Position numbers and translations under genes: made by a program
In this document: positions 51,746-61,167 of the stretch, in pieces
How the letters are laid out: each line of letters opens with the position of its first letter
How positions within the stretch are numbered: the first letter of the stretch is position 1
NCBI GenBank assembly: GCA_022825825.1
Contig: JAJDWA010000032.1
Span: 1 to 64,000 of the forward strand
Direction of reading: 5' to 3'
DNA length: 64,000 nt
Origin: Candidatus Poribacteria bacterium
GTDB lineage: Bacteria > Poribacteria > WGA-4E > WGA-3G
The notes under the pieces: generated by a model
The model's database searches: none
The model's input: the letters and a program-made list of their open reading frames with translations, nothing else
Told to the model about the DNA's origin: nothing

Positions 51746-51834
51746 CTATTAAACTCACAAATGCAAGTTCTTGCTGGCGAGGTTTCCTAACCTCGCCCTT
51801 TCACAATAGGTGTCCTTTGTGAGGATCCATTATA
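51746..51834. mobile_element. MITE-like hairpin element, copy F
   Basis: The hairpin GCGAGGTT-TCCT-AACCTCGC lies at 51777-51796. Outer sequences (CTATTAAACTCACAAATGC on the left, GGATCCATTATAG on the right) resemble the family ends. It lies between the converging DUF1552 and hydantoinase genes. Confidence 0.55.
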
Positions 51835-51835
51835 G

Positions 51836-53434
51836 TTATTGCCCCTTTTCCTTCCCGTAACCGCCCCCACCTGGCGTTTCAATCTGAATAATATCACCTT
51901 TGCGTATAGGGAAGGTGGCTTTCCCCGCAAGAGACTGTTCCTCATCATCACGGATTAACACGTTACGTCCCAAGTGTCCATGTTCGCCGCCTTGTAAACC
52001 GTAGGGTTGAAACACGCGGCGTTCCGATAGGATTGTAACCTCCGCATCCGTGAGAAGTTTTAGAGAGCGTACAATGCCCGCACCGCCTTGGAACTTACCC
52101 GCGCCGCCAGTACCACGCCTAATCGCATACTGATCTACTTGCATCGGATAACTCGTTTCAATTGCCTCTATAGGTGTATTCATCGTATTGGTCATGTGCG
52201 TATGGATGGCGTCAATTCCATCACAGTTAGGGCGTGCTCCCATACCACCTGCGATGGTTTCATAGTAAGTAAAATCTCTGCCACGTGACATATCATGACC
52301 ACCCACTGTGATGTTACTCATAGACCCGCAACTCGCAGCAGGAATTCTATCAGGACACGCTTTTGCTAATGCACCGAAAAGCACGTCAACAATTCGCTGT
52401 GAGGTTTCAACGTTTCCACCGGCGACCGCTGCGGGGAATTTGGCATTGATAACGCTACCTTCAGGTGCAATAATTTGGATAGGTTCCAGGCACCCCGCAT
52501 TGGAAGGGACATTCTCACCTGCAATACAGCGGAATGTATAAAAAACAGCTGAAACCGTGATAGCATAAATGGCATTAACAGAACCTCGTACCTGTCCCGA
52601 TGTCCCTGTAAAATCTACGATTGCGGTCCCGTCTTTTATTTCTATCGCAACACGAATTTCTATCGGTTCATCAGTAATACCATCGTTATCAAGGAAATCT
52701 GAATATTCGTACCTACCATCAGGGATTGCTCGTAAGAGGGCACGCACCATTCGACTGGAATATGCACAGAGTTCCTGCATGGATGCCTCAATTTCCGATA
52801 TCCCGTATTTTTCCACCATCTCTTGCAATCGACGTTCACCGATGCGGTTTGCGGCAAGTTGTGCTTCCATGTCGCCACGACGTTCTGTTGGTGTCCGCAC
52901 ATTAGCGAGAATTAGTTCCCACAGATCAGTATCCAGTTTGCCACCTCGGACAAGTTTAACAGGTGGGATACGGATACCTTCCTGAATCACACTTGTTGCG
53001 AGGGGCATGGAACCTGGGGTCATGCCACCGACATCTGCGTGATGCGCACGGTTCGCAACAAAAAAATCAGGACTGCTCGCTGACTTTTCTCCGAAAACAG
53101 GTGCCACCAAAGTAATATCAGGCAGATGTGTTCCGCCACGATACGGATCATTAAGCACAATCATATCACCGGGTTCCATTTCGGTACGTTCAATTGCGGC
53201 TAATACCGAAAGCGGCATTGATCCCAGATGGACAGGAATATGTGCGGCTTGTGCCACCATCTGTCCAGAAGCATCAAAAACCGCACATGAGAAATCGAGG
53301 CGTTCTTTGATGTTCGGTGAAAAGGCAGCACGTTGTAGTGTAACACCCATCTCTTCAGAGACTGAGGTAAGTATATTTTTATAGAGTTCTAATTTGATTG
53401 GGTCAAAGTTCATAGGTGGAACATATTTTAACAT
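51836..53434 (-). CDS. Hydantoinase B / oxoprolinase family protein
   Basis: The 532-residue protein is an HyuB-type subunit, which opens hydantoin or oxoproline rings with the help of HyuA. Motifs include RAAFSPNIKERLDFSCAVFD, VHLGSMPLSVLAA, IVLNDPYRGGTHLPDITLVA, SGQVRGSVNAIYAI and TPGGGGYGKEKGQ at the end. No HyuA gene is adjacent, so the partner is elsewhere or this protein acts with another. The start at 53434 has no clear Shine-Dalgarno; a second ATG 21 nt downstream is possible. Confidence 0.88.
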   Translation of the reverse strand: MLKYVPPMNFDPIKLELYKNILTSVSEEMGVTLQRAAFSPNIKERLDFSCAVFDASGQMVAQAAHIPVHLGSMPLSVLAAIERTEMEPGDMIVLNDPYRGGTHLPDITLVAPVFGEKSASSPDFFVANRAHHADVGGMTPGSMPLATSVIQEGIRIPPVKLVRGGKLDTDLWELILANVRTPTERRGDMEAQLAANRIGERRLQEMVEKYGISEIEASMQELCAYSSRMVRALLRAIPDGRYEYSDFLDNDGITDEPIEIRVAIEIKDGTAIVDFTGTSGQVRGSVNAIYAITVSAVFYTFRCIAGENVPSNAGCLEPIQIIAPEGSVINAKFPAAVAGGNVETSQRIVDVLFGALAKACPDRIPAASCGSMSNITVGGHDMSRGRDFTYYETIAGGMGARPNCDGIDAIHTHMTNTMNTPIEAIETSYPMQVDQYAIRRGTGGAGKFQGGAGIVRSLKLLTDAEVTILSERRVFQPYGLQGGEHGHLGRNVLIRDDEEQSLAGKATFPIRKGDIIQIETPGGGGYGKEKGQ

Positions 53435-53615
53435 TTAGAAGTTAGTTGCATTTTAACATTTTCTCTTGTAATATACAAGAAAAATAGAACTATTCAATTG
53501 TTGAGAAGGACTCTTGTGGAGGGATTTGCAAACCAATTTTTTTACAAAATAGAAACTGAACGTTCCTACCCATTTATTTTCCTATAAAAAAAGACGTTAA
53601 CTATGCTATACTATA

Positions 53616-53772
53616 ATAACGCCAGTTTGATAATAAATGACATCAGATCAATAACAAGTCTTTTCTCCGAAGGCCACCTTGTAGTTCTTGTAGCACAAAC
53701 TTTCCAGTTTGTGTCGAATGGGCGCAAACTGGAAAGTTTGTGCTACAATGGGCTTTATCAAACTCACGTTAT
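53616..53772. mobile_element. MITE with long hairpin, copy 2
   Basis: The terminal repeats are ATAACGCCAGTTTGATAA (53616-53633) and TTATCAAACTCACGTTAT (53755-53772). Inside, GTAGCACAAACTTTCCAGTT (53690-) pairs with AACTGGAAAGTTTGTGCTAC (53727-53746). The right terminus is the exact reverse complement of the left end of copy 1 at 12592. The insertion lies between hisC and an upstream TGCTATACT (53604-53612) promoter-like site. The rest of the 53435-53840 gap is AT-rich with no gene. Confidence 0.8.
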
Positions 53773-53840
53773 AATATGGAGAATAGGATAACTCCGAAAT
53801 AGAGACAAAAATTGACAACCTAAATTTACGTAGGAAACCT

Positions 53841-54950
53841 GTGAACAAAAAAAAGAAACAGTTAAAACCGAAACCCGGTATAGAAACTATTAAGGCATAT
53901 CAAGGCGGTAAACCGATTGAAGAGGTTAAGCGCGAACTCGGTATCTCTGATATTATCAAGTTAGCGTCGAATGAAAACCCGCTTGGTCCTTCACCGTTAG
54001 CGATGCAAGCAATACAGGAGAGTGCCAAGCAGGTAAATTTTTATCCTGACGGAAATGCCTATTATCTCAAAGCAGATTTAGCCAAGCATCTCGGTGTTAC
54101 CGAAGACCATCTGATTTTGACAAACGGTTCTAACGAGGTACTGCAACTTGTTGGTGAGACATATCTCGGTCCTGGGGACGAAGTAATTTATGCAGAAGGG
54201 GCGTTTGTTGTCTACAAACTCGTTACTACCGTCTGCGGAGCTACCCCTGTTGTTGTGCCGATGCAAAACGAAACACATCACTTGTCATCAATGGCAGCCG
54301 CAATCACAGAGAAAACAAAAGCCATCTTCATTGCCAATCCGAACAATCCAACAGGGACAATGGTCACGGCTGCAGAGACAGCACAATTTATGGCGCAGGT
54401 GCCAGAAAATGTATTAGTTATCTTTGATGAAGCGTATTATGAATACGTCACACATCCCGACTATCCACAGACATTGCCTTACGTCATGGAAGAACGCAAC
54501 TTCATTATCACCCGAACTTTTTCAAAAATCTATGGCCTTGCAGGTTTGCGAATTGGCTACGGTATTGCGTCTCCTTCCATTATTGCAACGATGAATCCTG
54601 TCCGTCAACCGTTTAACTGTAACGCTGTAGCACAAGCAGCAGCACGTGCAGCACTCAAAGATACTAATTACGTTAAGAAAAGCCAAGAACTAAACGCAAC
54701 GGGTAAAACTTTCCTTTACGCTGCATTTGACAAATTGGGGCTTCGCTATATCAAAACTGAAGGGAATTTCATCATGGTATTTGTCAACCAACCCGGTGCT
54801 GACTTAGCGGATGCTATGATGAAAAAAGGGGTTATCGTGCGTGAAATGGCAGGCTACGGTTATCCTAACGCAATTCGGGTTACCATTGGCAAACAGGAAG
54901 AAAACGAACGTTTCCTTGAGGTGCTTACATCACTTGTAAGGGTGAGATAA
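53841..54950 (+). CDS. hisC: Histidinol-phosphate aminotransferase-like PLP enzyme
   Basis: The 369-residue fold-type I aminotransferase has the HisC pattern: IIKLASNENPLGPSPLAM, NFYPDGNAYYLKADLAKHL, IFIANPNNPTGTMV, and the PLP lysine at Lys229 in RTFSKIYGLAGLRIG. It would convert imidazole acetol phosphate to histidinol phosphate, though some close relatives use aromatic amino acids. The start is GTG with TAGGAAACC before it. ispG follows 31 nt later in the same direction; no other his gene is present, so the role in histidine synthesis is probable, not certain. Confidence 0.85.
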   Translation: MNKKKKQLKPKPGIETIKAYQGGKPIEEVKRELGISDIIKLASNENPLGPSPLAMQAIQESAKQVNFYPDGNAYYLKADLAKHLGVTEDHLILTNGSNEVLQLVGETYLGPGDEVIYAEGAFVVYKLVTTVCGATPVVVPMQNETHHLSSMAAAITEKTKAIFIANPNNPTGTMVTAAETAQFMAQVPENVLVIFDEAYYEYVTHPDYPQTLPYVMEERNFIITRTFSKIYGLAGLRIGYGIASPSIIATMNPVRQPFNCNAVAQAAARAALKDTNYVKKSQELNATGKTFLYAAFDKLGLRYIKTEGNFIMVFVNQPGADLADAMMKKGVIVREMAGYGYPNAIRVTIGKQEENERFLEVLTSLVRVR

Positions 54951-54981
54951 TAGTTTTAATGTCTTTAGACTGATTAAAAAT

Positions 54982-56094
54982 ATGAAAGAACTTATTCAGA
55001 TTGATAACCGGAAACCGACACGAAAAATACAGGTCGGCACCGTGCCAATTGGCGGTGGCAGTCCCATCTCTATTCAGACAATGACCACCACGTTGACACA
55101 CGACGTTGATGCCACTTTAGCACAAGTTGAACGTTGCGCGGAAGCAGGCGCGCAGATTGTTCGCGTCGCTGTGCCAGAAGAAAAAGACGCGAAAGCACTC
55201 AGTACAATAGTAAAACGTTCTCCTGTACCAATCGTATCCGATATTCATTTCAATTACAGATACGCGTTCGATGCTGTGGATGCAGGTGTCGCAAAGGTTC
55301 GCATCAATCCAGGGAACATCGGTAGCGAAGAACGAATTGCACAAGTGTTGTCTGCTGCGAAAGCCGCGAATATCCCAATTCGTATCGGTGTTAATGAAGG
55401 TTCTCTCGAAAAAGACCTATTGGAAAAGTATCCGTCCCCTACAGCAGAGGCGTTGGTAGAGAGTGCGATGCGGCATGTCAACATCTGCGAAGAACACGAT
55501 TTTACAGACATTGCGATATCAGTGAAATCCAGCGATCCACTTCGGATGATAGAGGCAAACCGATTGCTTTCAGCGAAGGTTCGCTACCCGTTGCATCTTG
55601 GCGTAACAGAAGCTGGTACACCCCGGCGCGCACATGTCAAATCTACGCTTGGCATTGGAACACTGTTATTAGAAGGCATCGGGGATACTATCCGCATCTC
55701 TATCACAGGTGATCCCGTTGAAGAGGTCCTGACTGCCAAGGAACTCTTGCGTGCGCTTGGTATGGCTGAAAACATGTTGAATGTTATCTCTTGCCCGTTC
55801 TGCGGGCGCGGTGATCCTGACGCAGATTATGAAAATATCGTTGCTGTTGCAGAAGAACTTTTAGAGAAGCATGGCATTAATATGGATGTAGCAGTGATGG
55901 GGTGTGAGGTCAACGGACCTGGTGAAACGCGCAACGCTGAGGTAGGTATCCATTTAGGTGGAAAAGAACTCGCTGTTCTCAAGATTCGTGGGGAGCGGGT
56001 CCGCACCTTCCGTGGAAAAGACGAGGTAAACCCAGAGTTTTTGGCAAATGCGTTGTTAGAAGCAGCGCTACAGTGGCAAGCATCAGATGCATGA
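54982..56094 (+). CDS. ispG: 4-hydroxy-3-methylbut-2-enyl diphosphate synthase
   Basis: The 370-residue enzyme catalyses the penultimate step of the MEP isoprenoid pathway using a [4Fe-4S] cluster. The cluster cysteines are Cys271, Cys274 (CPFCGRGDPD) and Cys308 (VMGCEVNGPGE), with Glu315 after it. The TIM-barrel part has VGTVPIGGGSPISIQTMTTT and VRINPGNIGSEERI. It is the short two-domain form. It lies 31 nt after hisC. Isoprenoid precursors feed undecaprenyl phosphate, which links loosely to the uppP gene further on. Confidence 0.95.
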   Translation: MKELIQIDNRKPTRKIQVGTVPIGGGSPISIQTMTTTLTHDVDATLAQVERCAEAGAQIVRVAVPEEKDAKALSTIVKRSPVPIVSDIHFNYRYAFDAVDAGVAKVRINPGNIGSEERIAQVLSAAKAANIPIRIGVNEGSLEKDLLEKYPSPTAEALVESAMRHVNICEEHDFTDIAISVKSSDPLRMIEANRLLSAKVRYPLHLGVTEAGTPRRAHVKSTLGIGTLLLEGIGDTIRISITGDPVEEVLTAKELLRALGMAENMLNVISCPFCGRGDPDADYENIVAVAEELLEKHGINMDVAVMGCEVNGPGETRNAEVGIHLGGKELAVLKIRGERVRTFRGKDEVNPEFLANALLEAALQWQASDA

Positions 56095-56261
56095 ATTGTT
56101 TAGCAATGATAATGAATAAAGATATGGATATGGATTATCACTTCAGAATGCCACACATATAAACCTTCTTTCAATAGAGCAATTTATGAACCCTCAGTTA
56201 AATTCTCGACAAACCGCGATGCTCACAAGAAACATAGTGGGCGTTGCTGCACTCTACCAAA

Positions 56262-57298
56262 CTACTGATGGGATGTATACGATTTTTTTAATTCCGCCCA
56301 ACGCACAGATTGTTTGTCTATAGGTGAAACCGACAGTGCCCCACCATGCCAATCTGCATTAGCACCTTCTGCCAAAAACGTAATTTCTTCGGAAGCAATA
56401 TCATACTTATAGATCTTTGGCTCAGAACGACGGGTCTTTTCAAATTCATCATAATCATACGCACTAAATAACACAGACCTTTGACCGTCCATCCAATCAA
56501 CAGAAACTGGATACCAATTATTGGGTATATTCAATATTTGTGTGGCACCGTCATCAATGTTCTGGATAATATAGCGAAATGTACCTGCTGTCCGAATACT
56601 AATTCCCCTTCCTCCATTGTCAAGCTCCCTAATATTCACGATAATGTCAGCTTCGGTATACAGCATTTTTTTGCCATCAGGTGACAACGCGGGTTAAAAC
56701 GATGCATAGTCCCTTTTTCAGGATCGGGTTGTGTCCATGCACGTCGATTGTCTCCGTTTGCATCAGCGATCCAAAGGTTTTTCTCTATAACGTCATGATC
56801 ATCATTGACATACACAATTTGCTTGCCATCCGGGGACCAGTCGAGATGAAATATATGGGTTCGGGTTAGCAGGTTAGATTCAGTGTTATCAAGATCTATC
56901 GCATTCAGATTGATTACGTGAATGCCCAATAGTGTGGTGTTGAACATTAGTTTTGTTCCATCGGGAGAGAACGCTAAGTCCAATACATGCCCTATATGGG
57001 CGGAGATTTGCCGGGCAGCGGTGCCATCAGTATGCATGATGTAAATAGAGGGCTTAACGGAACCGTCATTCGGTGTTGTATCTCGCGTAAAAGCGATCCG
57101 TCTCCCATTCGGTGACCATCGCGGTTTCCAATCAGAATTTGTATTATCGGTGAGTTGCGTGATATTTCCACCGTTGTCATCCATTACATAAAGATTCGAA
57201 TTTCCGTTTTGGGATGCAGAAAATACTATTTTTGCATTGGCAGCTGCTGCAAAGAGCAGTATAAGGCTTATGCATAATGTTGTATGTAGGGTTCGCAT
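56262..57298 (-). pseudogene. Frameshifted TolB-like beta-propeller exported protein
   Basis: Reading the minus strand from an ATG at 57298 (AAAGGAG upstream) gives a signal peptide (SLILLFAAAANAKIVFSAS) and TolB/WD40-like blades (DDNGGNITQLTDNTNSDWKP, FSPDGTKLMFNTT, LDWSPDGKQIVYVND). Near 56690 the frame shifts by one base: the next blade, LSPDGKKMLYTEAD, lies in another frame and continues to a stop at 56262. The shift is located between NPR and LSPDG. It may be a real pseudogene or a sequence error. A TolB-like periplasmic role is likely if intact. Confidence 0.75.
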
Positions 57299-57544
57299 AC
57301 GTCTTCTCCTTTGGTTAGATATGTAGAGGGACGTGCAAGTCATGTGCCAATCGTTTTCAGTCGAATTGTTGTGAAACTGCACAATTACGTGCAAGTGTTG
57401 TTGATCTTGCCCAAATATGTACGCGAGTGAATGGACGTTTGATTTATCATGATATTTTATCAGATATGGCGCAAAAAATAGTCCTATAAAATACCAAGTC
57501 CTTTCAGTGTTGCTTCGTGAATCTCTGTTCAGACAAAAAAATCC

Positions 57545-57572
57545 TTGACTTCCATAATAAACATGATAACAT
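57545..57572 (+). promoter_or_regulatory. Putative promoter of the polysaccharide gene cluster
   Basis: TTGACT (57545-57550) and TAACAT (57567-57572) have 16-bp spacing, about 20 bp before the GT39-like gene. The 57299-57592 gap shows no other feature. Confidence 0.4.
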
Positions 57573-57592
57573 AGTAGATTATACTATAGTTT

Positions 57593-59128
57593 ATGTCTTT
57601 AACTTGTCACGTAAAACAAATGCATTACCTGCAAAAAGCAATTAGATCCATAGCTGGGCAAACAGCAATGATCGCCCTATTTTTCTGGTTATACCACATA
57701 CTTGTGGTATATATCATGCGCGAAACAGGTCTTGACCTTGGAGCTCTCAACTATAGCAGACACTTTATCCCCCTCTACGCCGAACCGCAACTTGACCTGA
57801 GTTGGTGGATTTTTCCCGCGCTTATTGTATGTCTTGGATTTCTCTATCTTTGTTATAAATATATCCTGCCGAATAGCATGGGTTTGGGTCGTCTTATCGG
57901 TATAGCGATTGTCAGTTTTATCGCCATCAATATCAGCGTTGCACAAATTGATGGGTTCCGAGAAATAGGTACAGAAGACGGCCCTGAACGGATTTTAGCA
58001 CTTTTAGAACCCTATACCCGATCATCTCTGGAATACTATGCCGACGTGCCACGTATTGATGAATTGGGACTCCGTGTATTTTTACGCGATTTTAGCAAGC
58101 CAGAGTTGTTCACTACGCTTTCAGGACACACCCAAACACATCCGCCCGGAGGTGTCGTATTTTTATGGCTTGCAAGTAAAATCTTCGGTTACAATCTCCT
58201 ATCGGCATCGTTGGTATCAGTTCTTTTTACCGCGATAGTAGTGGTTCCCTTCTATAAACTTGCGGAACGCCTTTACGATGAAAAGGTTGCGCTTTATGCA
58301 CTGCTGCTTTTCCTTATCACGCCAAACTTTGTGATGTTTACAACAACATCTATGGACGGTCCCTTTAGTGTATTCCCAATTTTCAGTCTCTACCTCTTTT
58401 ATGAAGCAAGAGAACGAGAAACTGCACCGGACATTGCATTAAGTACATTCCGGCCATACAGTTTATTAACAGGAATTTCCCTGGCACTCGGCATGTTTAT
58501 GACATACTCAACGGTGGTTGTTGGCGTTTTCCTATGCGTAATTGCTTTATTAGAACGAAAACGGTTTGTGCAATACTTGAAAGTTTTGGCGTTTGCGGCA
58601 ATAGGTTTCATCGGATTCTACATGCTGCTTTTTGTTCTAACAGGTTTCCAACCGCTTGAGGCCCTCTGGGCAGCAATTAAAAAAGATGAAGCAGGCATGG
58701 GAACAGGTTTTGAAAGCATTGACCGTTATTTCCATCTGAGCTTCGCAAATCTCTTTGCTTTCCTAATTGGTGTAGGCATTCCGATTACAGTCGTCTGGTT
58801 GCGTCAACTGGGCTCAACATTTAAGGAATGGAAGCAGAACAGTGCTTTATCTGAATTGGAAGAAAATCAGCCCCGGACTCCTTGGATTTTCAATCCCGAA
58901 AAGTCTGATACTTTTGTGATTGGCTTCCTAATAACGCTCCTCTATTTCACATTCTCGACGCTGTTTACGATGGAGGTAGAACGTATTTGGATCTTTATGG
59001 TGCCATTTTTTGTTATTCCTGTCGCAAAATACCTCACGGAACGACCGCGTTCAGATTTCTATTGGGTTGCTGGAATACTTGTTTTTCAACTCATCATATC
59101 GGAAGTCCTGCTGTATACATATTGGTAG
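57593..59128 (+). CDS. Membrane glycosyltransferase, GT39/ArnT-like
   Basis: The 511-residue protein has about 11 transmembrane helices and resembles dolichol-phosphate-mannose or polyprenol-phosphate-sugar transferases (PMT_2/ArnT type). The loop after the first helices has SGHTQTHPPGGVVFLWLASK, typical of this fold. It would transfer a sugar from a lipid carrier to an envelope acceptor. It starts a four-gene group on the same strand: GT39-like, GT4, deacetylase and methyltransferase. Confidence 0.8.
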   Translation: MSLTCHVKQMHYLQKAIRSIAGQTAMIALFFWLYHILVVYIMRETGLDLGALNYSRHFIPLYAEPQLDLSWWIFPALIVCLGFLYLCYKYILPNSMGLGRLIGIAIVSFIAINISVAQIDGFREIGTEDGPERILALLEPYTRSSLEYYADVPRIDELGLRVFLRDFSKPELFTTLSGHTQTHPPGGVVFLWLASKIFGYNLLSASLVSVLFTAIVVVPFYKLAERLYDEKVALYALLLFLITPNFVMFTTTSMDGPFSVFPIFSLYLFYEARERETAPDIALSTFRPYSLLTGISLALGMFMTYSTVVVGVFLCVIALLERKRFVQYLKVLAFAAIGFIGFYMLLFVLTGFQPLEALWAAIKKDEAGMGTGFESIDRYFHLSFANLFAFLIGVGIPITVVWLRQLGSTFKEWKQNSALSELEENQPRTPWIFNPEKSDTFVIGFLITLLYFTFSTLFTMEVERIWIFMVPFFVIPVAKYLTERPRSDFYWVAGILVFQLIISEVLLYTYW

Positions 59129-59159
59129 CGAATCACTCATAAATTGAGAAATAGATCAA

Positions 59160-60254
59160 ATGCGAATTCTTTATGTTATTGATTCTATGACAAAAGACGG
59201 TGCTGAGTCGCAATTACTCAAGACGTTAACACGGCTCTCACCTGACCAATATGAAGTTTTTGTTGTGCTAAGCCGTACCGAAGGAGAACGTTTTAACGAA
59301 CTTGCCGCTCTGCCTTGCGTCCGAGATGTGACTACCCTTGCTGGTGGAGACAAACGGATGAAAGTGTTAGAAAAAGCCTTCACACTTGGCGGTATTGTTA
59401 AGGCAGTTAAACCTGATATTGTGCATAGCTGGTTGTGGTATTCTAATTTTCTCTGTGGAGTCTCCCATAGCCTCGGTCTATGGCGAAAGATTCCGTTCAT
59501 CGCTTCACAACGCGGTGATTATCATGCAAGATACGGGCAATTCCGACTTTGGCTTACGGAAAAACTCATCTACAGTCCTGCAGACTGCCTTTTGACAAAT
59601 TCAGAGCAAATTCAACAACACCTTCACCAACTTTATCCAGACAAAAAGATTTTTAGCATTCCCAATTTATTAGAATTGCCTACAGAGGAATGGACTCAGA
59701 AACAAAGAGATGTTACAGAAGATAAATTAATAGTAAGCGTAGGACGATTTGCCCCAGAGAAAGGACACCGTTATCTGATAGAAGCGTTGAGTTTACTGAA
59801 CCTTGAAGATATTCAGTGGCGATGCACATTTCTCGGTGAGGGGGAGTTAGAGCCAGAACTTCGTACTCTCACAGCAGAACATAATCTCTCGGACAAGGTG
59901 ATGTTCCCCGGATTTTGTGAAGATGTCTTTTCTGTGCTTTTAAAAGCGGACGTCTTTGTGCTTCCCTCGCTACACGAAGGTTCGCCAAATGCTTTAATTG
60001 AGGCGATGGGTGTCGGCATGCCGTGCATCGCATCAGATGTAGGTGGCATCAGAGACTTGATTGAAAATGAGAGAAACGGCATCCGAGTTCCACCACAAGA
60101 TTCGGTTGCATTAGCAGACGCATTACTTCAAATACTGTCAGAACCGGAGTTTGCAAGTGAATTGGGTAGAAATGCCCGATCAACTATTCAACAAAAATTC
60201 AATAGCGCTGAATCTATTCAAAAATTAGAAGCTATTTATCGCAGCTTCTTATAG
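59160..60254 (+). CDS. Glycosyltransferase family 4
   Basis: The 364-residue GT-B enzyme has the N-terminal VIDSMTKDGAESQLLKTL motif, the C-terminal nucleotide-binding VSVGRFAPEKGHRYLIEAL segment and the EX7E region HEGSPNALIEAMGVGMPCIA. It would use a nucleotide sugar to extend a polysaccharide or glycolipid. The Shine-Dalgarno is weak (GAGAAA). It lies between a GT39-like transferase and a polysaccharide deacetylase, suggesting exopolysaccharide or lipid-linked glycan assembly. Confidence 0.9.
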   Translation: MRILYVIDSMTKDGAESQLLKTLTRLSPDQYEVFVVLSRTEGERFNELAALPCVRDVTTLAGGDKRMKVLEKAFTLGGIVKAVKPDIVHSWLWYSNFLCGVSHSLGLWRKIPFIASQRGDYHARYGQFRLWLTEKLIYSPADCLLTNSEQIQQHLHQLYPDKKIFSIPNLLELPTEEWTQKQRDVTEDKLIVSVGRFAPEKGHRYLIEALSLLNLEDIQWRCTFLGEGELEPELRTLTAEHNLSDKVMFPGFCEDVFSVLLKADVFVLPSLHEGSPNALIEAMGVGMPCIASDVGGIRDLIENERNGIRVPPQDSVALADALLQILSEPEFASELGRNARSTIQQKFNSAESIQKLEAIYRSFL

Positions 60255-60258
60255 GAAC

Positions 60259-61167
60259 ATGATGCCGGACCGGCTCACAAATTTTGCTAAAACAGTAATT
60301 TCAACATTTATCTGCGGACTTGGTATTCCATTGCTCATCCGGGAATGGGTCTGTCGAAATCGTGTTACGATCCTTCTGTACCACGATGTGCTGCCAGAAG
60401 TTTTCGCAAAACATATTGCTTATCTCCGCCGTCATTATAAAATTATCTCATTAGATACGTTTGTCTCATCCATCTACAATAAAGATTTTTCCGAAATTCC
60501 TCCGAAAAGCGTTGTGGTTACGATTGACGATGGACACGCAAATAATATTAAACTCCTGCCAATTATCAAGCAGTACCACATCTGTCCAACAATCTATGTA
60601 TGCACACAGATTGTTAACACACACCGACATTTCTGGTTCAGTATACCGCAACGAACTAAAAAAGAAAAAGAACAGCTGAAAAGGATGCCAAACGCGAAAC
60701 GATTAGCACACCTAAAAACTTCTACTGACTTTGAACCTAAAAAAGAGTATCAGAATAGGCAAGCACTTAATATAAACGAAATGAAAGAAATGATGCAAGT
60801 CGTTGACTTTCAGCCGCATACTCAATTTCATCCGATCCTACCACACTGTACCGAAACAGAATGTAAACAGGAGATTCTTGAGAGTAAAACGGATTTAGAG
60901 AAGTTTTTAGGTGTTGAATGCCTCCATTTCAGCTATCCAAATGGCGATTACACCGAACGCGAGATTGAAATTGTCAAAGCAGGAGGGTTTCGTTCTGCGC
61001 GCACCACAGATTTAGGGTGGAATGGTGTCAATACATCGCCTTATAAACTAAAAGCTATTTCAATCAGTGACGATGCTGGACTCACCCGCTTTCGAGCAGA
61101 GCTGACAACAATTCCGCAACGGCTTGGTAAATGGGTAAACGCTTTATTATGGAAAATAACGAATTAA
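60259..61167 (+). CDS. Polysaccharide deacetylase (NodB-type, CE4)
   Basis: The 302-residue protein has a hydrophobic N-terminal segment (about 10-28), ILLYHDVLPEVFAKHIAYL, the metal-site VVVTIDDGHANNIKLLPIIK (DDGH with the second aspartate conserved), and further His residues (FQPHTQFHPILPHC). CE4 enzymes remove acetyl groups from amino sugars in polysaccharides. It starts 4 nt after the GT4 stop, so it is coupled. The membrane segment suggests an exported or anchored enzyme. Confidence 0.88.
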   Translation: MMPDRLTNFAKTVISTFICGLGIPLLIREWVCRNRVTILLYHDVLPEVFAKHIAYLRRHYKIISLDTFVSSIYNKDFSEIPPKSVVVTIDDGHANNIKLLPIIKQYHICPTIYVCTQIVNTHRHFWFSIPQRTKKEKEQLKRMPNAKRLAHLKTSTDFEPKKEYQNRQALNINEMKEMMQVVDFQPHTQFHPILPHCTETECKQEILESKTDLEKFLGVECLHFSYPNGDYTEREIEIVKAGGFRSARTTDLGWNGVNTSPYKLKAISISDDAGLTRFRAELTTIPQRLGKWVNALLWKITN

